64,000 nt of DNA from Jackrogersella multiformis (lineage: Eukaryota; Ascomycota; Sordariomycetes; Xylariales; Hypoxylaceae), in the NCBI GenBank assembly GCA_902806575.1, contig CADCXD010000013.1, forward strand, positions 186,001 to 250,000. The letters are read 5' to 3'. Under the pieces are notes generated by a model that searched no databases, was not told the origin of the DNA, and saw nothing but the letters and a program-made list of their open reading frames with translations. Position numbers and translations under genes: made by a program. This document shows positions 10,003-21,600 of the stretch, one piece after another. Each line of letters begins with the position of its first letter. The stretch's first letter is position 1.

Positions 10003-11574
10003 CTTGTTTGTCGTTAGAAATATTTCGTTGGGGTATCAGAGATAGAGGTAGAGGTAGAGGTATTCGTCGTCGTTGTGATAGTGATGTTTTATGTTAGAAG
10101 TGAAAAGAAGTAATAAGAGGCTAGGTACCTGGTTAGATGGCTGTCTAAATGTAAGTTGCAAGTCCAGGAGGTAGCTCTAGGTTAATTATATGCTAGGTAC
10201 CTAGGCACCTAATAAGTATCTCCTAGGTAGGGGCAGCTACTTGTATAGTCTAGAAGATGACGAGAGTGCCTTCTATTTAATGCAAGCTAACTAGAACTAC
10301 TAACAACAATAGAGGGATCTAGGTTAACATATAGGGACACGCTCTTTCTTCATACCTAGTCTCTAGCTGCCTCCTTCCCACCATAGGTACATAGCCCTTC
10401 CAATAACGTACCTACATCCATAGATAGAGGTATAGTGCGTATATGCAGATATATACCTACATATGTACCTACCTAAGGTAGGTACATAGGTAGGTAGGTA
10501 TGGCGTACTATCGATCACCCCCTAAAAAAACACCAACAGGACTAATTCGGCATCTCATACAAATTAATCACTTTTTACATTTTAAGAGCACATGGTTAAG
10601 TTATTACGACTTCATTATTAAAGTATACACTGAATTAGTCTACTACCTACCTAGGTACATAGGTAGACATACCTACATAGAACTGAGAGTATAACATTCT
10701 AGTTACCCAATATACTATTCCCCTTAATCTCAACCCAAACGAACCTCACATTCCACATGCCAGCGTAAGCCAACCCTGTGCATGAAGTCTGGTCATTAGA
10801 CTCCAGACATGTGTATATTACGACGACTGCTTCCCGTGATTATCTCGTTGCTAATAGAATAAGTATGCATTGGATGTACCCTATCACTTGTAATTTTATA
10901 TATAAACCAATCAATACCTACCTACGTAGTTAGGCAATCATCTATCGTATTTCTATCCTTATTTACTGTACCTACAATACTGATTCAACTATTGGCAATA
11001 AGCATTCCTCACTCGAAAGCCAAGGATCATATGAAAAATGGAAGTTTAAGTCCGAGTATGGGACGCATATAATAGGCAATGCTGCCTCTAATACGTCGTT
11101 AAGCTTATCAACGAGCTCGCTTATATAACCCTCACCTAACATGAAATAAAAAGGCAACTAAGAGCATGCGGATCTACAGTGTGGCAAAAGCTGCAGCAGC
11201 TTATTTAATCTCGGAAGAAGGATGCGAACTAGTATGGTTTCCGTAGCTCTACGGTGAAGTTCTGAAAGACTACCTGGTTTAAAAGAATAAACGTAGAGAG
11301 AGAAGACTAGAAAAACGATTCATCGCACTTCTCTCTTTGATTTGTATCTCTTGATAACACTACGACGTGTGCTGGTAAGTTTATTTATTCACCATTCCAA
11401 CATTCTCCTTTCTGTTCCACCTACATAGGTACGCTTCCTAGGTTACATTCTTTTCACATTCCACAACTTTTCATTTGACCTAATAAAGAAAATGACATCT
11501 AGTTAATATCACCTATCTACACACCCTACCTCCTTAACCAAGTACAAAACGGGGCAATCATCCAGACGTTCACA
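10003..11574. other. Divergent intergenic region, repeat-rich
   Basis: About 1.57 kb between the divergent RNase H-like (minus) and RRM-like (plus) genes. CCTAGG/GGTA clusters lie at about 10,115-10,225, 10,390-10,500 and 10,640-10,682. The remainder is AT-rich. Open frames here (for example 10,500-10,694) begin inside repeat sequence and have no protein character. Confidence 0.55.
10447..10500. repeat. CCTA/TAGG repeat cluster
   Basis: Run of ATACCTACATATGTACC, CTACCTAAGGTAGG and TAGGTAGGTAGG words, partly palindromic. It is the densest copy in the divergent promoter between the RNase H-like and RRM-like genes. Confidence 0.75.
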
Positions 11575-12459
11575 ATGGATCGTGAAATTCCCGATTTCAT
11601 TAAATACAATCTCCGTTTCCCGTTGGCATTTACTCGCGGAACACAGCCTCGCGAGACACGGCCCATCGCCTATTTCCCGGTCACAGTCAACACTGCTCAG
11701 CATATCCAGCACCCAGTTCGAGACTACAGTCTCTCCGATGCTACATCACCATCTAGCGTTAGCGTTCCTCTCACTTCGCCGAACAATGACCATCAGCATC
11801 TACTAGGCTCCGAGCCTCATGGAAATCCCCAGGAAAGAAATGATAAACTTGCGGTGGGATTCTCTGCCAATTACCTCGGTATTAAGAACCAAAGGAACTC
11901 GAGTGAAGAGATTGACAGTAGCCAGAACTGTGCGGCCTGGATCTCAGGTCTGCCTGCTGGTATTGACTACGCGACACTTCTGTCGGCTCTCAGAGGCACA
12001 GGAAAGATCTACGCGGTAGTCATCAGCAAGCCCACTGCCGCGTACGACACCAGTGCGGCGAAGGTAGTCTTCTGGGACCGGGACGGATTGGTTCGGCTAT
12101 TTCAGAAGGCCGAACGTGGGATGTTTTCATTTGGATCGGTCACACCAAATGTATATCTGAACCGAGTCAAGTCTAGTGCTAAACAAAAGGCACATCGCTC
12201 TCGAGTCGTCGAGATTACAGGCCCATTAGATCTGGTCAATTTCGAGTCCCTGTCCACCATGTTTTCTCGCAGCTTCTACTACGACTTAGAGTCGGTCCAG
12301 ACCTTTCAGCCATACAAGGGAAATTCACGGATGCGGTGGATCTTTGCGTCTTATCGAAACCAGGCCGAGGAAGCTATCCATAGCCTCTTACGTCAGAAGA
12401 ACCGTAACGACATTGCTTCTTGGGAGCGGGATCTATGGGATCAGATTAGATTCAAATAG
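11575..12459 (+). CDS. RRM-like (alpha-beta plait) protein of unknown function
   Basis: Single exon, 294 aa, ATG at 11575 in the context CACAATGG. The N-terminal 120 residues are Ser/Pro/Asn-rich and probably disordered. From about residue 123, AAWISGLPAGIDYATLLSALRGTGKIYAVVIS reads as the beta1-alpha1-beta2 of an RNA-recognition motif (RNP2-like AWISGL), followed by AKVVFWDRDGLVRLFQ in place of RNP1; the aromatic RNP1 residues are not well conserved. A second, weaker plait may start at RVVEITGPLDLVNFESL and end at WIFASYRNQAEEAIHSLL. I infer an RRM-fold protein that may bind RNA or protein. No closer homologue recognised. Confidence 0.7.
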   Translation: MDREIPDFIKYNLRFPLAFTRGTQPRETRPIAYFPVTVNTAQHIQHPVRDYSLSDATSPSSVSVPLTSPNNDHQHLLGSEPHGNPQERNDKLAVGFSANYLGIKNQRNSSEEIDSSQNCAAWISGLPAGIDYATLLSALRGTGKIYAVVISKPTAAYDTSAAKVVFWDRDGLVRLFQKAERGMFSFGSVTPNVYLNRVKSSAKQKAHRSRVVEITGPLDLVNFESLSTMFSRSFYYDLESVQTFQPYKGNSRMRWIFASYRNQAEEAIHSLLRQKNRNDIASWERDLWDQIRFK

Positions 12460-15400
12460 GGACGGGATCCATGCGATTTTTGAGGTTCGACAACATGAAG
12501 TAATGTCTGCGAGTATTCCCAAGGTCTGATCTATTAGAGGGATAGATAGACGAGGGGGGCAATGGCAGTATGTATATAGAAATGACTTTATTAAGTCCTA
12601 GCCCCTTAAAAGTCTAAACAAGGAGATGTGTCCCCCTCCCGAACAGATTCCTCATAATTGATTACTATAATTCATCACAATGGGCTCAATCCCACTTCAT
12701 CTATCTTGTCCATTACTAAACTCGCGTACCTACCTAGATACTTTAAGTTATCCATTTAGTAATGTTAACAGGAATGTTGATCATGGTCCTTGGAGTATTA
12801 AATGTAGCCAGCTGAGAACACCACAGGCGGGAGGGCTGCTATGAGGAAAGCCCCTAATTCATTGAAGAACAACGGAAGTGCCCACTCGAGATATCAATCA
12901 TAAATCATAAATGAAATGCAATTTATCTCACGAATTGTTGGCCTGTAATTCGGAGGGTTTTGTCTGTTTGCTATTCTCATCATTATCAAAACACATGGCC
13001 GAATATATTAGCCTGCGTAGCTGTGGAGTAGTAGGGAGATGTGATTACCTAACCTAGGTACGTTAGGTAGTTACCATATTAGCACGTTTCAAATAGGAAA
13101 ATCTCTTTGATATCTTGCTTTCAGTTATAACTTACGGTACCTACCTACCTAGGCAGCTAGTAAATAAAGACTGTTGACGAATCTTGATGCGTTTATGGGA
13201 TGTTGGTCTCACTGGAGTAGCCAAGGATGCAGATCGCAAGATCTTCCTGTTGCCGTTCTACAACGGGATTTGATCCATAAGTTCGGGACATACATAAAGG
13301 TACAGTATTATCCACTATAGTCCAAGGCAAACAAGATATGGATGTATCCATTCTCGCGTGGGTGTGGCAAATGGATATAAAATCAGTGTACCTGGCAGCT
13401 GCCTGGTCTGCATTAAATTCAATTTGCAAGCAGGAAAAGTTGTGATGATAAGACAGGGCAAACAATCGAAGATCTGGCCTAGCAAGATCGGTTGGTCGCC
13501 AAGGCGCAGTCCCAGCATAGGGGAAGATGTCCCGCCCCGAGCCACTCGGTGTCAGCTTTCAGGGGTATTGGATAATCTTCCGTTCCATCGCGGACCGAGG
13601 CGGCAGCCAGTGCTGTTCTGAGGCCCGTGTGGTTCCAGAATAATTTATACGTACCTAGGTATCTATTTATCCAAGATAGGTAGTTTGAAAAGTTCACAAA
13701 TCTAATCAAGGTATATTTGTGGTGTACAAACGATGTTGAGAGTACCTAGTTATCTCCAGACCGAGAAAGATATTGCAGCATAGGCTAGCAAAGATGAAAT
13801 CTGTTTCATAGGGTGACATGGGATGCATCACGACGTGGACAGTTGCTACGTAGGCTGGTAGGTAGTAAGCGGCCTCGCCTATCTGTCCATTTTAAGTTTA
13901 CTATGTATTAAGGAGATGTGTGAGAAAGGGTCAGTACCTAGATGAATTTGGGCGAGTTTCTCGTCAGCTAGCGACCACACCAGCGTTCTACTATTATTAG
14001 GGTGCGCATGAGTGCGGCCCTACATAGCGTAGTATTATGTATTGTTCCTGGAGTTGAGGCTCGTTTAGGAAGTTGGGTCCGAATACTAAAGACATGAAAC
14101 AGGTTCCCCCGAGACCTGATAGGTTCAGGGGAGAAACAACATCATTTTTGGGAAAAGCCCCTTGGTTGTGAGTTGGCCACTCAGCCTTCAGTTCGCGAGA
14201 GCCGACGCTTGAAAATATATTAGAATAATAGTTCACGCCCTCCATCGTGATAGGAAGCCTGGACTCATCGCGAACGGACTGTCGTGTCAGGTTCGAGTGG
14301 TGACGAGGGACTTCACTCGCTGAATGTCCATTGCCAAGACGATCTTGATGTGGTGGGTCGAAAAGATTTTACTGGACGGGAGAGCGCCAGCTAGAATCGA
14401 GCACCTGCATGGGTAGCGTACCGCCCTCCGGCATCTCGACCGATGAGATGAGAGATGTTACTAGCTGCAACTAACAAAAGATATACCGTTCTTCACCTCT
14501 TTTTGGGCTGACGGAAATATTCTCCGGGTGGAAAGATCGTCGGCGATGCTGCAAAGTAAAATAGTGTAACAGTTGCAGGCAGAAACAGCGAGCCTCTCTG
14601 CCTTATCGCCGTAGTATACCCCAGTCACCTTTTATGATAATAAATAAACATCGAGGTTGTTGAACCCGAGCCTGCGGTTGCGGAGGATTCGGATTGGGGT
14701 TGGGGATGGGGATCACGACTTGGCAGAGCTCCTCTATCGTAAGTTCGTCCCATAAGCGCATATCTCTTCGCGTGTACTGCGACGAGCGCGCGGCAGAGCA
14801 TACATTGTAATAATTTACCTACCGTCCTACCTACCTAGGTAGGTAGGTATTAATAGATAAGAATAGGATATGTTATTGTGCGCGCGCTTAATTAGTGCTT
14901 TTAGCATCCGAAGCTCTAGATACCTACCTACCTAGGTACCTAGGTAGTCAGTCAATCTTTAGAATAGCGGCGGCAATTGGTCGCGGATAGATAGGTTTCT
15001 CTAACGACGTCGATGTTGACTCTTGATACCCGGAACTAAAACCTTTGTTGAATTGCCTATTATTAGGTAATATTATTAATGCAATGTTACGGTAAGACGT
15101 TGGGCTGGCGTACGAAGGTGAGAGTTGGAAAAAGGAAGAATTAAATTGGCTGATAATCGACTTGGACTTGATTTAATATCCATGGATGCCCCATTAAAAT
15201 CAAGCTTATTCTAGGTAGTACCTACCTAGGTAGGTATCTAATAAGTATGGATCTAATTGCCTTACCAATTGGAGATACGAATAACCTCCATGGACTGTTT
15301 CACCATCGATCCCTAAGTTGCTAACTGATAGGCCATTAACGTGCTAACGCGCTAATGTGGGGGCTTCAAGGCGTGCAGCTGCCAACTCAGCATCAGTGTA

Positions 15401-16908
15401 TGCAGGTGTTGTACAGGTGCTGTACAGTACCTACCTAGGTACCTAAGTACCTGCCTGCATCCTGACTCACGATTACGCTAAACTACCTAGGTACCTAGGT
15501 ACGAACTAACTTTGACCGCCCCTCTCCCTCCATTCTTTTCTTTTTATTCCCCTACCGGTGCTACACTAGATCCATTTTCTTCTTCCTCACCAAATCAACT
15601 GCCTCCCTCTCTCACTTTCAACGAAATGCAAGTAACATTATAAGGGCCTGATAACGAACCGGTGGTAACTACTTAGGTACTAGGTAGTCATCGTCACATC
15701 GCATGTGCGTGCCAACGGTTGAACAGATGGCCAGCTCATCATCCTTGGGCTTTAGGTCGTCGTTACAGTCAGCAATTGTTCTGCTGCTTGATAAGATCAT
15801 TGACGCCGGCAACATGACTTGCATTCGCTGGCATACATATGAGAGTGAGAGGGTGTTATCTTATTCTCCTGTTTGTCCAATATTGCCACTATCATGCTGA
15901 CCGAGAAGGTTAGGCTATAGGCTACATAACAGAACCCGCCGGTTCTATCTTGTTTTTTAAACCTCAAGGTAGAGCCCGTGCCGCCCGGGGCATTTTCGAG
16001 CAATCCAGTCTCGTTTCCGGGCTCTGGCCACTCACGATGCGCAGACGTGTTTTTACTCATGTCTTGGTTCGAAATTCAGGAACAAACGCGCCCATTGCCA
16101 CTACGGGGTGTTACCCACCATACCATATCAGGACCATACAGCCCATACAGCCCGTATTAGGCATATCTTTGTCTGCTCTGTCAAGTCTACCTGCAGCATC
16201 GCATACAGAACAAGCTAGCCACCCCGGCAGTTTCATCCTTGACTTCCACAATTAATTTCCGTACCAGTCGTGCATTATGCTTCTACTCTTGTTCTTGTTG
16301 TTCGTCTTTTCGTCTCTTTGTTGTCCACCTTTTACGTAGGAGGCAGTGCTACCGCTATCACCATCACCACCTGGGCACTATCTTTTAGATCCGCGTGGAT
16401 CTGTCCGGTCCCATCATGCGGTGGACCCCTTACCCCTGGGCCCTTGACCCCTTGACTGTACTATGTAGTGTTACTACTACCTAGGTAGGTATGGACACGA
16501 CCAACTGTCTATTATGGGCTCTTAATATATATCTCAAAGGTGAGCCTCTTCGGAGCTCTCTCGCTGGTCCTCTTCACCCTCCGTGCCCAACTATTGTGCC
16601 ATTTCGCTCTTTTTCTTCCGCCTTGCTAGCCGAGTTTATATATCACATTCTTTTTTCTTGCTTCCGTGTCGATAGCCAGTCAGCTATCCGCTTGCTTGTT
16701 TACTTCGTCCTTCTTTTCCCAATATATCTATCAGACTTCCTGCCAGCCAGGCTCCCCTTTACTGCAGCCAGGATAGCTACCCCTTTCGCTACATTCAACC
16801 TCGTACCCGTCTATCTAAGAGATCTTCGAAGATCTATAGGACCGGGCTCTTACTATCGTTACAACCTGATATCAACATATATATCACTTCCGACCTAAAT
16901 CTTTCAAC
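12460..16908. other. Long gene-poor intergenic region
   Basis: About 4.4 kb with no supportable gene. CCTAGG-type clusters lie at about 13,050-13,070, 13,138-13,160, 14,820-14,850, 14,918-14,948, 15,210-15,240, 15,425-15,505 and 16,478-16,493. The last 350 bp before the GH16 start are CT-rich and probably promoter. A 135-codon frame at 16,491-16,898 starts inside a repeat word and lacks domain character. Decayed genes cannot be excluded. Confidence 0.55.
14826..14847. repeat. 22-bp perfect palindrome of CCTA units
   Basis: CCTACCTACCT followed by its exact reverse complement. It is the longest uninterrupted copy of the CCTAGG word family that I found, sitting in otherwise unremarkable intergenic DNA. 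Confidence 0.85.
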
Positions 16909-17880
16909 ATGCGATTTCAGCAAAGCTTACTCGCCTGCGTGGCCCCGGGCCTTGTCGCAGCTATTACTCCCCCGGGCATCCAGGGCATGAATATTGTCTT
17001 CTCTGAGGACTTCGAAGGTTCAGCAGGTGCCTCGCCTAACGGTGACGTATGGAACGTCATGGATGCCATCAACACCAACAACGAAGTCCAGACTTACACG
17101 ACCTCGAACCAGAATGTCCAGATCAGTGGTGGTGGCACCATTCAGTTCGTCCCGCGAAAGTCGCCGTCTGGTCTCTGGACGTCAGGCCGCATCGAGACGA
17201 AGGGGTCCTGGACTCCTGCACCCGGAAAGGTTACCAAGATACAGGCAAATATCCTATTGGGCAGTAACCTCTCGATATTAAAGCAAGGTATCTGGCCGGC
17301 CTTCTGGGCTCTCGGTGATGCGATGCGCCACGGTACCCAATGGCCCACCGCCGGAGAAATAGACATCATGGAACAGGTCAATGGAGTTCTCACCGGCTTT
17401 GGTACCCTTCACTGCGGTACCACCGCGGGTGGTCCTTGCAATGAGCCTATCGGACGTAAGTCAACCACCCCGATGGCAGCCGATGGCTTTCACACCTGGG
17501 GCGTTACAATTGATCGCACAAACGACGACTGGACGGCACAGACCATCTCGTGGCAACTGGATGGCACGACCTTCTCTACCGTTACTGGAGCTGATATAAA
17601 CGATGCTCCCGTTTGGTCATCTCTGGCCCACAGCCCATTGTAAGGAAATCTACTTGGTTATCTGGGTAACCTATGGTTTACTAATTCTATCTATAGATAC
17701 ATTCTTCTCAACGTTGCTGTTGGTGGTGACTGGCCAGGTGCCCCCAATCTTGTAAGTACTTGTCCCTTTTGTGTTCTCAACCAACACCATTCACCATGGC
17801 TAACCCGTTCTCTATAGCTCACGCAAGACGGATACGGTAGCATGATGGAAGTCCAGTGGGTTGCTGTCTACTCATCCTAG
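16909..17880 (+). CDS. Secreted glycoside hydrolase family 16 endo-beta-1,3(4)-glucanase
   Basis: Three exons: 16909..17639, 17697..17751, 17818..17880; introns of 57 and 66 bp (GTAAGG...TAG, GTAAGT...TAG). Product 282 aa. Hydrophobic N-terminus MRFQQSLLACVAPGLVAA fits a signal peptide. The GH16 catalytic signature is intact: EIDIME at residues 150-155, with Glu150 as nucleophile and Glu155 as acid/base. Flanking family features are GIWPAFWALGDAM and GTLHCGTTAGGPCNE, and LNVAVGGDWPGAPN spans the second exon. The splice choices restore the usual C-terminal strand MEVQWVAVYSS. GH16 enzymes of this type cut mixed-linkage or beta-1,3 glucans outside the cell, for cell-wall remodelling or nutrition. 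No carbohydrate-binding module or GPI signal is seen. It sits about 500 bp from the RIP-mutated retrotransposon. Confidence 0.93.
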
Positions 17881-18375
17881 ACGACATTACCCGTAACGTG
17901 ATATGATACACCAAAATTAGAAATGGGTGTATGTGTAGGAAATTTTGGCGTTTACTAGAGATTTGGTTCGGAATTTTGGATGAAGCTCGAGATACCTCTT
18001 TTTGCAATGTGATTTTTCACTATATATCAGGTATCTTAGGAGGTAAGGCGCAACTGTTCCAGACGCCTCTTCTTTGAAAGAACATTCGCCGCAGATACCC
18101 CCATTTCGCTTCTATTCGAGATACAATGGAATAGATCCGCGGTCCATCACTTTGACTCGCTGGATGCACTTTATAACTCTTCCAAACATCCGGTCTATAA
18201 GCCGAGCGCACGCAATGAACTTGAGTCTATATTTCGAAACCCTGTTTATGTCCATGGGAAGCGATGCCACAGCCTCAAGCAGTGATCGTGCATAACTGTT
18301 TACCCAAAGGTTAATCACGTAGCAGTATAGGCGCCTGTGGCACCCAGCTATAGTATCGGGTCCTTGAAAAGAGCG
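17881..18375. other. Intergenic flank between the GH16 gene and the retrotransposon
   Basis: Nearly 500 bp of ordinary base composition holding the GH16 3' region. Small open frames on both strands have no support. There is no sign of RIP spreading into this flank. Confidence 0.5.
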
Positions 18376-18380
18376 CTACT
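18376..18380 (+). repeat. Target-site duplication, left copy
   Basis: CTACT immediately precedes the left LTR (which starts TGTCATACGG) and recurs at 24,891-24,895 right after the right LTR (which ends TTGTCACA). A 5-bp duplication is usual for LTR retrotransposon integrases. Confidence 0.85.
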
Positions 18381-18692
18381 TGTCATACGGATAGGCTCCA
18401 CGAAGCAAAGTATGATCAATTTATGCAAGTTGGTAAATACGAGATATGTTGGAACTTATAAAATAAAGCTATTAAATAAGGTTAATTAGAAGATTTGGTT
18501 AATATATGTAAGATTAAATTAATAAGATTAAGAAAGCATTAATAACGCTTAAAAAGATATTTAAATTATATATATATAAGTTATTACGTTTCGTTTTATA
18601 AAAAGAAGAAAAAAAAGGTAAAAACTTTAAAATTATAAAGAATTATTATTCGAAATTAAATTATAATTTTAAACCTTATTATTTTTATTATA
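18381..18692 (+). repeat. Left LTR (312 bp)
   Basis: Aligns base for base, with no gap, to 24579-24890. By hand count about 70 positions differ and all are C/T or G/A transitions. The outer (left) part keeps its G and C; the inner part is heavily mutated. Terminal dinucleotides would be TG...CA, the final C now reading T. Confidence 0.92.
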
Positions 18693-21600
18693 AATAATTC
18701 TTTTATATTTTAAAAAAACCTTATTTTTAAAAAATTATTTTATTTTAATTACTTATAAATAATTAACTTATTTAAAAAAGTTTTTTATTAAAATATATTA
18801 TATTAATATTACTTATTTATTTTATTATTATATATATTATTATAATTATAAAAGAAACTTTATATTTTATTATTTATCGATTTATAAAACCTTAAATTAC
18901 CTTTTTTATTAAATAATAAATAATTTTTTAAATCCTTAATAATATTTTTTTATAAAATCTTAAAATTAAAGGCAAGCTTAAAGAAAATTACCGTTTATAA
19001 AAACTTATTAAAATTAAATAATACTTTAATACGCGATTTTTTATTAAAATACTTAAAATAAAAAATATATCGCTTTAAACTTTTTTTTTTATTCTCGGAT
19101 TACTTTAATTTAATAACGATAATATTATAATCTTTTATAATTTTTAAAATTATAAGATAATTATATAAAACGTTTTTAACATTAATAATATCGGAATTAA
19201 TTTTAATAACCTTTTTATATAATTTATTAAGTTTTATTAAAAAATATTTAATAATTATTATATTATTTAAACATTTATTATTACCATTATAAGTAATTAA
19301 ATTATTAATGAAAATTAAATTTAAAATTAATATATTATAATTTAAATAATTTATAATACGATAATTTAACTTAATTAAACCGGTATAAATAATTATAAAT
19401 AAATAAATAATTTACTTTAAATAATAAGTTTAATAAATTAATTTAAACTTTTCGTAATAAATTTAAAATATAATTACTTAATATATATAAAATAATTAAG
19501 CTTAATAAAAAACTATTAATAAGTTTAAAAAAAAATTAACTATTATTAATAAGCCTTTTAAACCTTTTATTAAAATATTAAAAAGTAAAAAAATCTTTAA
19601 TAAAAAGTAATAAATTAAGTTTATATTAAAAAATCTTAAATTAATAACTTTTTTATAAGAAAATATATAAACTTCGCGTATATTAATATAAAAACCCGCC
19701 GTTAATTTAATAATTTAAAGGCTTATATTTAAGCTATTTTTAATAAATTTAATACTTAATTAACTTTTAATAAATTAATTAATATTAATTCCGTTTTAAA
19801 AAGTATTAAAAAACGTATTATATTAAAAATATTAATTAAACTAAATCCTTTTAATTGAAAAAACTTAATATATTTTAAAATATTATTTATTAAATATTTT
19901 AGTTTAAAAGCTTAAATAAAAAACCTTTTCTCTTTATAATTTTTTTTATAAATTTAAGTTAAGAAAATAATTAAAAAGGTTTAAATATAATTTTATTTTA
20001 TTAAAATTAGCCTTTTTATATCTGGAAAAAATAAAAAATAAATTCTCTTTAAAAAGGCTGTTAAAATACTTAATAATAACCTAGGTAATTTTAATTTTAA
20101 TAATTAATTTTAAAACCTTAAATTATTTAAAACCTTTTTTAAAAGATTATCCCGGGATAATCTTACGTTTTTAAATAATAATAAAAATCCTTTACTTTAA
20201 AGTAATAATAATTAACTTATTTTCTTTATATTATAATTATTATTAATTTAATATAATTTAATAAACTTATTATTTATAATAATAAAGATCTTTTAAAGTT
20301 TTAAACTTAATAAATAAAAGTTAAAGCATATTTAAAAATATATATAAAAAAGTTTCTTAAAGATTTTTATCGTATTAATTAAATTAAATCGTTATTAATT
20401 AAAAAAATATAATTATAACATTAATAACGTAAAAACTAAATTATGTAATTAAAATTTTTTAATACTTAAATAATATATGTTATTATCCTTTAAAAACGTT
20501 TTACGAATCTTTTAAAAAAATATTATAATTTTTTTTAAAAAAATAAGCTTAAATATTAAAGGAACGTTATTTAATATTTTATTAAATTATTAAACCATAA
20601 TAAAATAATTTAATAATTTAAAACAACGTTTTAAAATTATATCGTTAAAACTTTCCTTAACGAAATTATTAAATTAATTTATTTTAAATAAAAAAAACTT
20701 TTAAATATAAATAAAGAATTTTTCGTCGTTATTTAAAAAGTAAATTAAATATATAAAAACATATTAATTAATCTTAATATTTCGGGAAAAAGAAGACTTA
20801 CTTCGATTTAAAAGCCTTTAAAGTTAAGTTAAATTAACTATAGAAAAATTACGTTAATTTAAGTTAAAATTAATCTTTAAAAAATAACGATAAATTTAAA
20901 AACGAAGGTAAATTAAAATTAAATTAAAAAGATAAGGTTTAATTTAATAATAAAAATGCCTTAAAATTTTAATTAAATAAATATAAATTAATAAAAAAAA
21001 TAAAAAAATCTTATTAACGTTATAAACGTAATAATTATTAAATCTTTTTTTATTTCGTTAAAAAAAACGTTAATAATAAGGATTTACTATTAAACTTAAA
21101 TAAAATTTCTTTTATAAAATAATTTTAAAATAATAATATTTAACTTATACTTTTATTATAAAAAAATATAAATAAATATAACTTTATAAGAATTATTTTA
21201 TCTTTAAATTATAAAAATCGAAAATTCCGATTTAAATTTTTAAATAACTTTAACGATATATTTTATTAAATCTTATAATTAAATTAAAATAAAGTACGTT
21301 AAGTTACGATAATTAAAAGGTTAATTAAAAATAAAATAAAAGTTATAAAAAAATCTTACTTAAAATTAATCTTAAAATATAAACTTATTATTAATATAAC
21401 ATTAATATATAATAAAAAAATATTAAATATAAATATTATTAAATTTAAAAAGTTTAATTTTAATAATATCTTTTTTTAAAATAAAAAAATTAAAATTACC
21501 GATTGTTAAAAAATAATATATATAACTTATATTAATTTTTAATTTAATTTAAATCTTATTTATAAAATATTATTATATTAATCTCTTTATTTTTATCATT

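Noticed and set aside
16491..16898. 135-codon ORF ending just before the GH16 gene
   Set aside because: It starts inside a CCTAGG repeat word, runs through the CT-rich GH16 promoter and ends 11 bp before the GH16 ATG; its composition is that of the leader.
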